Shown one piece after another: positions 11,590-24,176 of a stretch of 64,000 bases of DNA (its first letter is position 1; the number at the start of each line of letters is the position of its first letter). Below the pieces are notes generated by a model, which was not told the DNA's origin, searched no databases, and was given only the letters and a program-made list of their open reading frames with translations. Both the position numbers and the translations under genes were made by a program. This stretch comes from Dipteris shenzhenensis (Eukaryota > Polypodiophyta > Polypodiopsida > Gleicheniales). Where the stretch lies: assembly GCA_047967505.1 (NCBI GenBank), contig CM106540.1; one strand, written 5' to 3'.

Positions 11590-12743
11590 AATAAAATGAT
11601 GACAAACTCCCAGTAAGTAGCCGCTTGCTTCTTCTCTGATTTCATCATCAACTCAGAGCTCTGAGCTCTCATCTCCATCTCCTTCCTTCCTCCTCATTTA
11701 CCTCACCAGCTCTCTGCTCTGTAGCTCACACAAGAATTATAGAAAATTCAGTTTTTGCTCACCTTCATCACACCCGTTTTCTATTTCCATCGCCTTCGCT
11801 CACAAATTTCATCCAGTTCGTTTCCAGATAAGCTCTCTTCACCCACTTCGGGCGTTGTGCGTCTCCGTTGCCGCTCCGCAGTAAGGAATCAGGATCACAG
11901 ATGGATTTTTTGCTGATACGCGCGCATTAGTCACGTTTGTTGCCCAGTTAATGTTTCTGGCAGTCAGGACACGGGACGAGAAACGGAGCAGACCGGATTC
12001 TGTTCCCGCGGTCCTCTCAAATTCGGCTCCATAATGTCGACGGTGCGTCGCTCGGCTGTAGGATAGGTGACACCTTGCGGAGATTTTTGTCATGCTCTAA
12101 TCCTGCTGCAGCACAATTTATATAAGTATCGAGGTAGACAATTTCGAGGTTCTCTGTCGCAGCAGCAAGACGCCGCCTTGCTTTGCACAATTGACGTGCT
12201 GTCTGGTGAGACGCCGTCTTGTTTTAGAATGTTGCAATCTGATGAGCTGCTAATTTGGTGTTCGCAGTTCGGAACGAGCTCTTTCCGAAAAGAATTGCGC
12301 AATCGTATGTTGGTGAGATTGGTGTGCGAGCTCTCCCCGTGAAGAACTGCGCAATCCAATGCAACTCCCAAGACTGCAAATATCTCGGGATTTTTTGGGG
12401 GGAGAACATTTTCTGGCGAAGGCCGTCGCAATTTGAAGCTAGAATTCGCGTCGGAAATCAGAGTCTTAGCTTCTGGTTGGGGGGCGAGCTCGGCCCACGA
12501 GCCAAAACCAAAACCTTCATGTCCATCACGGAGAACTACCGCCTCGTCAGTCACAATCTTTGGCGGCAGGACGAAAACTCGTGAATTTACAGATCTTCCA
12601 CCTCTTTTGAGCTGTTAAGCTTGAATCTTCGCCATGCCTTTGCGTTGGCTTCTTCTCTTCATTTGTTGATTTAATCTCGTCTATCCCTGCTTTCAAAATT
12701 CTGCCTGGGGCTCGAAATATCTCGTGCACATCGCACCTTTGCA
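11590..12743 (+). promoter_or_regulatory. Probable promoter and 5' leader of the kinase gene
   Basis: Base composition changes here from AT-rich repeat DNA to CpG-containing, GC-richer sequence with CT-rich runs at 11640-11720, typical of a plant transcription start region. The stretch to the kinase ATG contains several upstream ATGs and short open frames (for example 12067-12342), so the leader either contains a 5' UTR intron or is long and uORF-bearing. I could not define a TATA box or exact start. Confidence 0.45.
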
Positions 12744-15700
12744 ATGTCCAGGGGCAGCTTTCTTTACAGTCAGTTGTCTGAGAAAACGTCGGTTTTTGGG
12801 CTCAGGCTCTGGGTAGTGATCGGCATTGGGGTCGGGGCGTTCATTGTCCTAATTTTGTTTTTCCTATCAATATGGTTAAGCTCCAGGAACAAGGCGAAGC
12901 GCCTGTCGGAGAAGTTGCCGTCTATTATGATTCCTAAGGTGTCTAAGGAGATAAAAGAGGTGAGTGTGGATCAGTCGCGAAACACAAATCCACCTGAAGC
13001 CCCGGATGGGCTTGAGCTCTCTACAAGCGAGCCTTCAGATACTGATAAAGAGGTGGTGCGATTCCGTTATCTGGACACACCTATTCCCAACTTTGAGATG
13101 GATAAGTCTAGTCCAGATGTGGAGAAGCTTTTGGTTCCCCAGGAAGGGAAAGGAGATAGGCGTTCCTTGTGGAAGACAGCAGGAGAAGAAGGGCGTTTTG
13201 AGGCCATAAATAGAGTCAGTTCAAGTGTGGACAAAGCTGTTTTGGAGGGAGAAAAACGAGGACTTTTAGCAGCAAACGCTGGTGACAAGGGTTCTAATGG
13301 AAGTGGAGATTCTCGCTCTGGGGAGTCTAAGCGGGACTCGCCTGCTATGGCGCCCTCAGTTCCAGAGGTGTCTCATCTGGGTTGGGGCCACTGGTACACC
13401 CTTCGAGATCTTGAGGTTGCCACCAATTTTTTCTCTGACAGCAATGTCCTAGGAGAGGGTGGTTATGGCATTGTATATCAGGGTCAGTTGCTGGATGGTT
13501 CTATGATTGCTGTCAAGAACCTGCTCAATAACAGGTCGATTTCTTGTGTGCTTCCTTTGCTATCTTGTTCGATCTATAACCCCAATGCTGTTTCAGCAGC
13601 TTGTCACCTTATCTACTATCCTTCTTTCTGACATTAAGCATGTTTTTTGTAGAGGGCAAGCTGAACGGGAGTTTAGAGTAGAGGTTGAGGCTATAGGCCG
13701 TGTCAGGCATAAAAATCTTGTTCGTTTGCTAGGTTATTGTGCTGAGGGTTCTCACAGGTATATTTACAATTTTCCACCGGCTAGATTTCATTTGCTGCGA
13801 CATTAAGTTAGCCTGCTCGTTAAGTGTGCTCTTGTGAAAATAAAATGTCTACTTTTGTGGTAGGATCTTGTTGATTCCTCCAAATCGTGATCTGGTTTCA
13901 GATAAGACAGTATTGTGGTTTTTCTCAGGATGCTTGTTTATGAATATGTCGATAACGGGAACTTGGATCAATGGCTTCATGGAGCTCTCGGAGAGAAAAA
14001 GCCCATTCCATGGGACGGACGAATGAATATAGTCCTTGGAACCGCAAAAGCGTGAGTCTTTCTGCTTCCCTTGTACATCCCTGAAAGTGCTGTGTCATGT
14101 TGGAAGATGAAGTGTTTACACTTGTTCATACCCTGGGTACATGCTGTTCTGCTTATTACATCATTTATGAAACCTGATTGGAGTAGCATGCGCACTTACC
14201 ATTTAGTCGGTTCCTTCAAAAGTCTTCAATCTCCCACATTTTTTTGCTTCAAATTTCAAATTGTAAACAGAAAGACACAGTGATGTGCTGCCTTATTCTC
14301 ATCTGCTACAGCTTCAAATTTTTCACAGGGAAGGCACCGTGTCTAGTCTTGAAATGTCTTGTCTCCAGAATTGGAGACTATGCTTGTTGTAGTCTGAATA
14401 GAGGCATTTAGCATTGGGAGGAGACTAATTTAATGGCTGAAGGATCCCTTGACACAGTGGATCTTGGTTCTGAGTAGTGGTTGCTCAGTATTGAAACCCA
14501 TCTGCTAGATAAGCACAAAAAGGCAGTTAAAAGTCTGCATATGACCCTTCGACTGAAGGAGCTCTAATAGCTGAACCTGTGTGCGTGCGCGGACATATAT
14601 GGACTTGAGGTCCTGCAGAGATGAGTGCATGTGCACATCACAAAGTAGTTTGCCAAATGCTTCACCAGATTCAAGCAATTAACTTAATACATTCTCGCAA
14701 ACGCCATGATCCATACCATGTGCATTGGCTGGGTCTGGCGCACCCGTCATTTCAAAGTCCATCTGAAAGCTGCAGAGAGCTAGATCAGAGTGGCTGCCTG
14801 ACCTCCACTGCTGTGGTATAAGTAGTATGTTGTAATAGCCCTGAATGTGTTTAGAAATGAGGCATTGATTGAAATTCTATCCAAACAAGTTTTTTTGTAC
14901 TACTACTGAACTTGTCCAGGATCCATGCATGACAGGTTTCTATCTTGCAGTTTAGGATCAGCCCGGCATGCATGTGTTATGTTGCTGCCCACAACATGGC
15001 TTGCTAAGCTTACCCACCTTAGAGGCAGTGGCAGTCCTTAATTCCACCAGGTCAAACACTTAGGTTGAACCTGAAGCGGATAGAGCGGTGGAGAAGAGGG
15101 CCCTCAGGCTGGCAATTACCATTATCAGAAGTTGTTGACTGACTAGGCTGATCTGATCAGGGAAACCAGCTCAGGCAGGCAATTAGATTAGATAAGAGGA
15201 GGTTCCCGCGATGGCATTTATGCCAGGAATCGCCAGAATTTCCTAGCTTATGCCTCAGCCCCGGTGTTATAGCTGACATATTTGGGCATTGCAGGTGCTC
15301 CGGTGGAGACGGAAATTCTTCCTCTCCACCTGGGCATTACGGGGCTAACCCCCTTTTCCTCCTAAAAATGCAACGTTCCTAATAAATGTCCCTCTTCCAA
15401 TAGGCTGCTACATTTGAAACAGAGCGGAAAAGCGCTGACAAAGGGCAACTCCAAGCAGAGTCCCCTCACGCGGGGACGATCTCTACAATATGCCAGGGAC
15501 TGGCATATTAGCCAGCCTTCTCGTACGGGGGAATGCACTCTAAGAGCGCTTCCCCATGCTGCTGCTAGGGCTGAAAGTCCAGCAGCTCTCTACCAGCCAG
15601 CATTGCAAAAACGATGGCCCATGAAGGCTTTCCTTCTTCCACTGAAGTTTTCAATGACGCTTGAATGCAGGTTTTGCTGGCTGTTTCACCCAATAGCATG

Positions 15701-17677
15701 GCCAATCACAATGCTTAGGCATTGCAAGGCTGGGCTAGAATGTTGAGATTTGTGGATGCTTGGCTGAAGCTGCATGCCAGCCCTCAATGCTCACCCAGCC
15801 CTGGCCCTGAGACTTGCCTGCTAGTGGGGCTGGTTGAGCACAATTAGCATGCGCGGGGAGCCTCTCTAAGCCAACCTGAATTAGATAGGCAATAGTTGAA
15901 CGACAGTCACATGCATCATCACTACGATGTATCACTGTCTGTTGAACTTTACTTGGACGCCCCCCCCCTCCCCCACACTCACTTATTTGTATCAACCAGA
16001 GAAATTTATTCAGTATTACAAGCCTCTGAGTCATGCGGCATTAACAAGTCTCTGTCATTTTTGTGATGTAGGATGTCACCCATTGCACTGACAGAACCAC
16101 ATAGTAGTCAGTGGCAGGTCTCCTTTCCAGTCAGCCATTGGAAGGGCCCAGCAGTAGCCTTGGGGTATAGCAAATACTGGGCCCTTTGGCATGTTCCTGA
16201 CACAGGACTGGCGTCAGATGTACGCTTTCTTTTCATCTGTTCGACTTTCAGTAAGCCTTCCACTGCATAGTAGTCTTTGTTGCATGCCTGAGAGACGAAG
16301 CATTCATGCATTGTAGCAGGATATTTTGGGTTCAGATGCTTTGCAAAGTTCATACCCTGTTCCCTAGCAATTTCCCTTTGTCCTTAGAAGTCTCCCTGAG
16401 AATCTTTACATCGCTCTCATTCCAATGGGTGTTACACAATCATGCATAGGCTATCTCATCCGAGTATTCCTGGTCTTAGAAGACATCTAGGATGAATGTT
16501 AACTTGTGCAGGTATTTATTTGATCAATTTTTGTCTTGAACCAATCTGATGTCCTAGTTTTCATTGTAAAATTATTAGTGGTCAAGTGGTTTAGGCTTGT
16601 GGACTTCCCTCTCTCATTGCGTGCTATTGGTGTTGCTTCATATGCCCTCTTTTGTATCTGGATTAAAGATTTTCAGTAACAAGTGATTAGATCTCTTGTT
16701 TAAAGGTCAATTTGTCAATGCCATGAGACTTTTCTTGAGACTAAATGCAATCTGGTGATCTGCAGGTTGGCTTACTTACACGAGGGCCTGGAGCCAAAAG
16801 TGGTACATCGTGATGTGAAGTCCAGTAATATCCTGTTGGATCGGCAATGGAATGCCAAAGTTTCAGATTTTGGACTGGCAAAGCTTCTAGGTGCGGGAAA
16901 AAGCTATGTGACGACACGAGTGATGGGTACTTTTGGGTAAGTACATTGCGTTCAGTGTAAGCCTCTCTTTTATTGCTGCTTCGAAAAAGTGCTCTGGAGT
17001 CTGATCGCCTACAGAATGAAAATCAAGGCTCACTTTGTCGTCTCTTTTCCAGGTACGTGGCACCTGACTATGCCAACACAGGCTTGCTGACGGAGCGGAG
17101 TGACGTTTACAGTTTTGGTGTTCTGCTGATGGAAATTATTACGGGAAGGGACCCAGTTGACTACGGCAGGCCAGCTGGGGAGGTCCGGAAACGGATTCCA
17201 TTTCACCTGTGCCTATGGTTTGTCGTGTGTATGATATTATCCGAATGTTCTCGTAACAAATTTTCATTTTTCCAGGTTAATCTGGTTGACTGGTTGAAGA
17301 TGATGGTTGGGGGCCGCCGTTACGAAGAAGTGGTAGATCCGAAACTCGAGCCAAAACCATCATCGCGTGCTCTTAAGCGCGCTTTGCTCGTGGGTTTGCG
17401 ATGTGTCGATCCTGAAGCCCAAAAGCGTCCAAAGATGGGCCACGTGGTGCATATGCTCGAGGCTGACGAGTTCCCCTTCCGTGATGTAAGCAAATCAATT
17501 CGTCTCGGTCATGCTTGTTCATGTGTTAGCGCGTTTGCTATACGCTTGGCTGGCTATACCCGCTCACAAAACTTCCGTCTTCTTATGTGACAGGATCGTA
17601 GAATTTCTCGAGACGCTGGTCGAGCAGAGATTCAGCTTCAGCAAATGTCTGCTAGCCCAAGATTTGTTCAAAAATAG
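12744..17677 (+). CDS. Membrane-anchored receptor-like serine/threonine kinase, seven exons, 537 aa
   Basis: The exons, all with GT-AG introns and consistent phase, are 12744-13534, 13653-13757, 13929-14051, 16766-16936, 17053-17182, 17276-17485 and 17594-17677. The protein has a 20-residue N-terminus, one transmembrane helix at about 22-45, a polar juxtamembrane segment to about 215, and a complete kinase domain. That domain shows the glycine loop GEGGYGIVY (237-245), Lys258, an RD-type catalytic loop HRDVKSSN (354-361), DFG (374-376) and an activation segment ending VAPDYA, where APE is the usual form. There is no ectodomain. This architecture, and the phrases [13 protein letters not shown] and [18 protein letters not shown], match the plant family of Arabidopsis At1g01540/At4g01330 as I remember it. 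These presumably phosphorylate Ser/Thr at a membrane, and their ligands are generally unknown. Length is as expected. Intron 3 is unusually long (2714 bp) because of repeat insertion. The final exon is short (27 codons), and the C-terminus is divergent and the least certain part. Confidence 0.9.
14052..16765 (+). other. Intron 3 of the kinase gene, repeat-enlarged
   Basis: The donor is GTGAGT and the acceptor TGCAG. Splicing joins GTAKA to [10 protein letters not shown] with no residue missing from the kinase fold. The other introns are 91-339 bp or smaller, so this one is an outlier. It contains a 323-bp MITE at 15544-15866. No conserved exon is hidden inside. Confidence 0.85.
15544..15866 (-). 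mobile_element. Tourist-like MITE, copy 1 (inside kinase intron 3)
   Basis: The element is flanked by TAA on both sides (15541-15543 and 15867-15869) and begins GAGCGCTTCCCC. Its end reads GAGAGGCTCCCC on the other strand, an imperfect 12-bp terminal inverted repeat. A second family member in opposite orientation lies at 19818-20157. The 3-bp TAA target duplication and GAG-starting termini suggest the PIF/Harbinger (Tourist) class. It encodes no protein. Confidence 0.7.
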
Positions 17678-17910
17678 CTCAACATATTGACTGGTCAACA
17701 AAGACCCACGTAACTTAGTGAACGAAAAAGGCCGTGGAAACAATTATCTCAAAGGAGAGACCGAGGAAGCCAGGGGGGACGTTTCGTCTTCAGAATCGAC
17801 TGCCTATTCGTTTTTCAAGTGCAAGATCAGGGATCTTCGAACACGATTTGGATATAACGGAGTCGAAAAGAAATGTTGTATAAATAAAATTAAAGGCTAT
17901 GTGTAGTTAC
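17678..17910 (+). terminator. Kinase 3' UTR with polyadenylation signal
   Basis: A canonical AATAAA at 17883-17888 lies about 205 bp after the TAG stop of the kinase, followed by T-rich and GT-containing sequence. This is the likely cleavage and polyadenylation region. Confidence 0.55.
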
Positions 17911-19810
17911 TTGAGCTTCGGAACCACAAAAAGCTGCATATTAATATCTTGGGCGAAGCGGACATGTCGCCAATGTAGCGTTCCATTGGATTATTAGATT
18001 GCAGTAAAAAGGAGCATGTATGTTAATTCCCTACTGGAAGCGTGTCGAGTTGTTTTGGAACGTAATTTCGAAAAGTTTCGTTATCCAATGTCTTGTTTCT
18101 TGAACTTTCTCTCGCAAATCTCGAGTACAATGATAGTATTATGTGTACAATGATATTTCACCAGTTTTTTCTCAAAAGGAAAGTGATTATCTCAAGTGGG
18201 GAATGGAAGAAAGTCAGAGAAACGATAGTGGGGAGGCACGGTGGAGCTGTGAGATCCGTTATGAGAAAACCTGTCAGTTTGGTGGAGAGTCCACTTTTTA
18301 CAAACGGTCGAGACGCACGTTGGATTTCAGGTGAGGACTCTGGAGTCTGGAGGACGACGTCGACCAGACTCACCAGAGGTTTTAGCTCGATTTGGCTGTC
18401 GAAGAAAAACGTTGGAAATTGAGATTCGCACGCACCTTGGGAACTGGGAGGGGAAAGGGACTCTGTCATTTCCAGAGTCCAGCATCTAGAGCTGCAAGGA
18501 AAACGGAGAATCGGAGATTTTGCGTATCTGCGGCATCTTCGGGAATGGAGCATTTTGCGACTGGTGACGGGAATCGAGGCATCTACGAAGCTCAAGATGG
18601 GTAGAAGTAGAAGCTGTAGGGGTGTGGGTTGATTCGAGTATGGGAAGGAGAGCTTGATAATTCTCTTGGCGCAGCAGCGGCGGATTGTAATTTATTATGG
18701 TCGATGTTGTGAATCGTGATGATAAGATCTAACACATTTTCCATTGGTGAATCGGGAAAGTCGAGTTGCAAATGTAAGGAGGATGCGGGCTTTCAAAGCT
18801 CGTGTGTCTGGCGATGGCTACTGTCAAATCGCTGTAGAGGTTTGTCAGGAAGCTCCAAGAATGATATAAGCTACTGTTGTGGGTGAAGTCTTGTGTGGCA
18901 ATTGTTTATTAGTGTGCAGGGGAGGGGAAAGTGGATTGGGATTGGGGAACTTGGGGAGTGGAAGGCATGGGCAATGGTAGCATATTGCTGTGATCTCACT
19001 GGCGAGTGGATGCGGTGCTACAAGGGGTCTGTTTGGATTATTGATCAGTCCAAGAAAGAGGCGATGGATGATGGCAGGTGCTTATCGATTATATAAAAGG
19101 AAGGCAGCTGGAAGGATGATGATGAGGATGATTTGGGGGGGAGAGAGATTTGAGAATACTTATGAAGCACTCGAGCACACAAGAGCACGTTGCACGCCCA
19201 ACACACAGAATTGTCCTCTTGAGGCAGCTTGGCCCCTCACAGAGTGTGTGTGTGTAAGAGAGATAGTGACACGTGAAATTTCAAATTTTGCTAAAATGTT
19301 TGTATCTTGGCTCGCACAACTCGGGACACATGAGCAATAGGCCACTCCCGGCCCCGCCAGGGAGGGGGGGGTTTCACCCTTGACTGGTGAAGCTCCCAAT
19401 CTCTGTGTCCACCATGCTTTTAATGATAGATCCCGCATCCATCAAGGCTCCTCCTTTCACAATACAACAAAGAAATGAAGCTATATAATAAATACAATAA
19501 TTATAGGCTCATCGACAAGATTGGCATTGTAGGTTGCAGTCATGCTTGAACGTGACTCAAATTCCCCACAGATTTTTATTGAAAGTGTTTTGCTCTTGTA
19601 TTACTTAAAAATTCCCGAAGGATATCTCATACAAAGTGCTCTGTAAGCGACCTCTAACAACTTTATTAGGCCAACACGCCACTAACCAGCCATAGATTTT
19701 TGGTGCAAGCGGTTACAAGTAGACATGTGTGAAATTGCGATCCAAAGGGCATGGATTTTCATTGCACAATGCACGGCCCGTCAATTTTGCTAGCAGACAA
19801 GTGTGAATCG
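17911..19810. other. Intergenic, no gene supported
   Basis: 18090-19100 is less AT-rich than the surroundings and has open frames up to 145 codons, but these either lack an ATG at the needed position or resemble nothing known. It could hold part of an unrecognised gene or an extended 3' region of the kinase. Confidence 0.4.
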
Positions 19811-19817
19811 CCCTTAA

Positions 19818-20157
19818 GAGAGACTCCCCACAATTGCTAGCGATGCTCACCCAACCCCACTAGCAGACAAGTCTCACAACCCCTTGTAGGGCCAACGTTG
19901 CGTGAGCATTGAGGACTATCATTGCAACTCTAGCCTAGCATCCATAAACCTTAGCATTCTAGCCCAGCCTTGCAATACCTAAGCATTATTATTAGCCCAA
20001 ATAAGTTGACGTTGATGCTATTGCATGAAAATACCTACAAAAGCTACATCCAAGCATCATTAAATACTCCGATGGAAGGACAAAAGCAATGTTGCAATGT
20101 TGGCTGGGCAGAGAGCTACTCGACTTTCAAACTTTGCAGCAATAGTTGGAAGTGCTC
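19818..20157 (+). mobile_element. Tourist-like MITE, copy 2
   Basis: TAA flanks both ends (19815-19817 and 20158-20160). The 5' end is GAGAGACTCCCC and the 3' end reads GAGCACTTCCAA on the opposite strand. The interior aligns along its length with the reverse complement of 15544-15866; for example both contain TAGCCCAGCCTTGCAAT. Confidence 0.7.
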
Positions 20158-20978
20158 TAAGGATGCCTTGTTACTACCCAACTAGTGGACAACCAAAAAG
20201 TGTTATGGGCAAGCATGAACCAACAGCCCATCCATGAGGTTAGAGCCATTCCCATGTCTAACTCCATTATGTAGGAGGCTTTCATGGCAACAAGGGAACA
20301 CAAGCATCCAATCTTTTAGCTCTGTAGTCTCTATCTCCCCTAAAAGGCTACACTACCTTCCCATTCACTCAAATACCTTGAAATAGCCCGCAAGTCTCTT
20401 GCAATTGGCATGGAGAAGGAGCACCCAAGCATGACCACTTGGCCCAGGCAAAAGCAAAAGAGGGGCAAGATGTGGCCTCCAATAATGTGAAGAAGCCGCT
20501 AGGCTTCTCAACAGTCTATAAAGAAGCCACCAAATCTCTCCAATCTGATTGGCTCGACTCAGGTAGGTAATAGGTGTGTACAAGCCCTTACTAGCAAAAA
20601 AAGAGTAGAGACGAGAAAGCCATTGTGCTCTCTATCTCTTATTCTTCACCTTCTTGCCATTAAAACCTTTGCATCCTCCATTTCACTTTATTATCATATA
20701 TGCACATATGTAGTCCTTTCGTTGCCATCACACCCTAGACTCTAGTTGGAATTTCAAAACCTTTGCTTACGCTTTGTTCACAAGGGTCCTAAGTAATAAG
20801 GTCATTTTTATAGTGTCATGATTATGATCATAGGGTCATCTTAGTGGGGAATGATGATTTACCCTATTGATGATGGCATTGAAAAATAATTCTATGAACA
20901 ATCTTCGCTTGTACCCTACCTCGGCCTTTAAAAGCAACGAGTAACTTGACCTGTCTACAATGGGCTGGTAACTTGCCA

Positions 20979-20980
<2 letters not shown>
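20158..20980. other. Intergenic, nothing recognised
   Basis: There is no protein-like open frame, RNA gene or clear repeat in this stretch. Confidence 0.5.
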
Positions 20981-21062
<82 letters not shown>

Positions 21063-21203
21063 ACATGTTCTATATCTCTAAGAGGTATGAAAGGAAGTAA
21101 CAACGAAGCCATTGGAGTGTCTCTCTGCGTGCCTCTTTATATATATAAAAACACGATTATTAAAATTTAAATCTAGTGCCTTTACTGAGAAAATACTTTT
21201 ACA

Positions 21204-21245
<42 letters not shown>

Positions 21246-21359
21246 GTGTGTGTGCGTGGGCGCGCATGTGCACGCACATGTCTCTCTCTCCATCGTATAT
21301 GTCTAAGAACACAATTATTAAAGTTTAAACTACTTGGAAAATTACTTTTATATCAATGC

Positions 21360-21421
<62 letters not shown>
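20981..21421. repeat. Cluster of three (CT)n microsatellites in a tandem array
   Basis: The CT tracts are at 20981-21057, 21207-21241 and 21361-21421. The second and third are each preceded by a related sequence of about 55 bp (ACACGATTATTAAA / ACACAATTATTAAA onward), so a unit of about 157 bp has been duplicated. Between them 21243-21279 is an alternating purine-pyrimidine run (GTGTGTGCGTGGGCGCGCAT and on). Confidence 0.9.
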
Positions 21422-21422
<1 letters not shown>

Positions 21423-22089
21423 CATATGGACATATAATAACACAATGATATAAATTTCATTGTTGAAACCGTCAAACAAAACATGAACATTGAAAGTGCA
21501 TGCATATCCCAAAGTCCATAAAGCTCCAAGAGTCAAATAAATATGCAAGTACACATAGAGGTTCGCTAATAAAATAGATGTGCAAGACATCCTGGATGTG
21601 CTCCATGGAATAAATAGATGTCGACGATGCACGTACCCCGGCGTGCTAGTGATACCTACGCAAGTAGAAAAGGATCAATTTAAGAATTTAGAAAATTGAA
21701 TGGAAAGACACTTAAGTGCATGCTTACATATGAAACCTCTCCTCCATGAGAGTACTTACCATCACGTGGTGTGGTCAGTTGGTGTCTAAAGAAAGTGTAT
21801 GTGTAGTTGCCATTTACACCTCGAGCAAATGTCAGCATCGGCTCATGCACTCTATATCCTATAAAGGATACGGTGATCCTAATATGTCCATACGGACCAC
21901 CAACTCTGCAACTCTTGAGTTTAAAGAAACCAAGCACATTAGGGGAGAATCGGGGTCTCAAAAGCGCCTCATAAGGAATGGATTAAGAAATGGATTAAGT
22001 TAAGACCAAGTGAACCCACTATGGTAACCCATGGGATAAGGGTCTCCCTAGCATTTACTCAATTGACAGGGTTACCTTTATTTTGAAAT

Positions 22090-22620
22090 TGATCAACCTT
22101 GGCCTTTGGATGGAGGTGGATGGTGGATGGATCAAAGGCCTAGGATGCTCAAAATGGTTGGGGTGGGCTCCAAACTGGTAAGAGTTGACAAAAGGGGGGT
22201 CTAATAAAGCAAGAGAAGTCGCCATATGCTATGGACCATTGGATCTTGGACAAATGAAAGGTGGAGATGAAGAGATCAAATCAAGGGCTGAGATCTAGGC
22301 ACATTTTGGAGGGTGGAGATGAGATCAAGGGTTGAGATTGAGGCAATTGATGGAGATGAGATCAAGGGCTGAGATTGAGGCGCGTTTTGGAGGGTGGACA
22401 TGATGGAGATGAGATCAGGGGATGAGATTGAAGTGCATATTGGACGGCTCGGATTTCAGTGCCTTTTGCATCCATCTCCTCCATTAGATCTTGATGGAAT
22501 CAAGGGCCCAGATTCTAGCACCTTTTTCTTGCATCTCCACCCTTGGATCTATCTCTGGATGGATGGCTGAAAATGACCCGCCTTCTATTTTGATCTCATC
22601 CATTAGATGCTTCCCTTTTT
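22090..22620. repeat. Imperfect tandem repeats rich in GGATGGA and GATGAGATCAAGG
   Basis: The phrase GGAGATGAGATCAAGGGCTG recurs with variations at roughly 40-60-bp intervals between 22260 and 22440. Related GGATGGATGG and GATCTTGATGG phrases lie on both sides. No coding potential was seen. Confidence 0.65.
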
Positions 22621-23495
22621 CAAGGGTTTACATAGTGATGCCAATTGGCAATCCCTATGAATCATAGGGAAATATTTTTAGCTTGGAGACCACTATATGA
22701 GACATGGTCTTCACTAGACTAGACATGATATTCATTATAATAGCACACAGTGTTAGGATATATAAATCATAAGCTTCAAGATTTTTGTAGCTTCATATTC
22801 TATCTAACTTGTGCTTGGGTGCTTAGAATGTGAGTTTTTGGGTAAATATTTTTAATTGGAAGTGATTGTCATGCCTTAGGTTGGAAAATACTAAGAAGTA
22901 GGTACTTATTTTACTTTGTGGTGCATGTTTCAATGTAGCTTTCTACCACGCTATGCAAATGATGCTCGCTATGTCGGAAAGGAGAGATAGAAACAAGTTT
23001 TTCAATGCTTGTTTTTTGATGATCAATGCTTAAAGGACTAGAACAAGGTCTCGATCATTGTTGGGATATGACATGTTACATGTAGCTTGTGGGAGCACTT
23101 TGACATGCTATATGTGGACAAGCTGATAAATAGTAGTGCCTTTCAAGTCAGTTGTTTGACTATGTGGATAAACTTATTAAAGTATCATTAGTGATTGAGA
23201 GGTTTTGTAGGTAGGTTGTGCTCTTAAGTATTGTCATCATTGAGCGGATTTCATATGCAAATTTTTGATTCTCAGTGGATTTACACGTGGCTCTCAGCAA
23301 GGAAAGTGCCCACTTCTACCCGATCAAAGTAACCTTTCATCTTGGAAAAGTGTTTTTCCATTAAGAAGATGAGTGGCTTGAGGATGTCACTTTTAAGGGG
23401 CATGGCAGAGTGGATCGTGTGGAAGTGAGGAGACCATGCACATTTGGAGTGTGATTTATAATGTAATTCTTAATTGTGGTTCTACTCAACCAAAT
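22621..23495. other. Intergenic, left flank of the gypsy element
   Basis: AT-rich sequence without a recognisable gene. It ends in CAAAT (23491-23495), the left copy of the target duplication of the element that follows. Confidence 0.5.
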
Positions 23496-23924
23496 TGTGG
23501 GCGAGTGTAGCTCAAACACATTTATGAACTATTTATCTTTAACAATGATATAGGATGTATGGAAAACCTTAATGGGAGTTAGTTGTGCAACCGCTAATGA
23601 GGTGCGTCTGCAAGTTAGTAAGCAACTACCATATGTAGAAAGTTAGTTGTTTGGCTCATATACCTGTTATGCAGTATTCCGAATGCGGATATGATGTCTC
23701 TGATCGGACTCTGTTTTGTCCAGTTTTATGCCTATTCTATATATGCTATTGTGACAAAAGCATTTGCAATACAAGAAATATGAAGTTGTTTACCTTAATC
23801 AACTATCTATATTGCACTCGATCTTGAGTTGATGTGTTCTCTTTCGAAAGTTCTCAATGCATTCTTGAAGATGCTGTATTTCTACTAACACGTAGATTTT
23901 GGGATTTAATCTCTACCTGTTACA
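23496..23924 (+). repeat. 5' LTR of the gypsy element
   Basis: It runs TGTGGGCGAG to CTGTTACA and is equal in length to the 3' LTR, with scattered, mostly transition differences indicating a moderately old insertion. The internal region starts TTGGTGATCC, the position expected for a tRNA primer site, though I do not assign the tRNA. Confidence 0.88.
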
Positions 23925-24176
23925 TTGGTGATCCTACAAATAAATTGGGCATTTTGACCGAATGCGGCAAAGGATTTGAAAGACAAAGAAGGCAGTCAAA
24001 ATGTCGAAGCCGCAGGCGTACTACCCGCAAGGGGATGGACAATCAGAACGAATGAATCGAATCCTGAAACAGATAATGATCAAAGAGATTAAGTCAACAC
24101 AATCCGCACCTACAAGCAATCAGACGCTACAGAGCCATTAGCCATTTTCGATTGTGAACATGAGAAGAGAGAGCAT

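Noticed and set aside
12067-12618. Overlapping frames of about 90-150 codons on both strands before the kinase ATG
   Set aside because: They lie in GC-rich leader sequence where stops are rare by chance, and none has a domain or homologue that I recognise.
18158-18595. 145-codon open frame on the minus strand behind the kinase
   Set aside because: It has no ATG at its upstream end (the first codon is TTG), shows no recognisable domain, and overlaps several equally open plus-strand frames.
20946-21632. Leucine/serine and arginine/glutamate repeat frames
   Set aside because: Produced by CT/GA microsatellites read in different frames.
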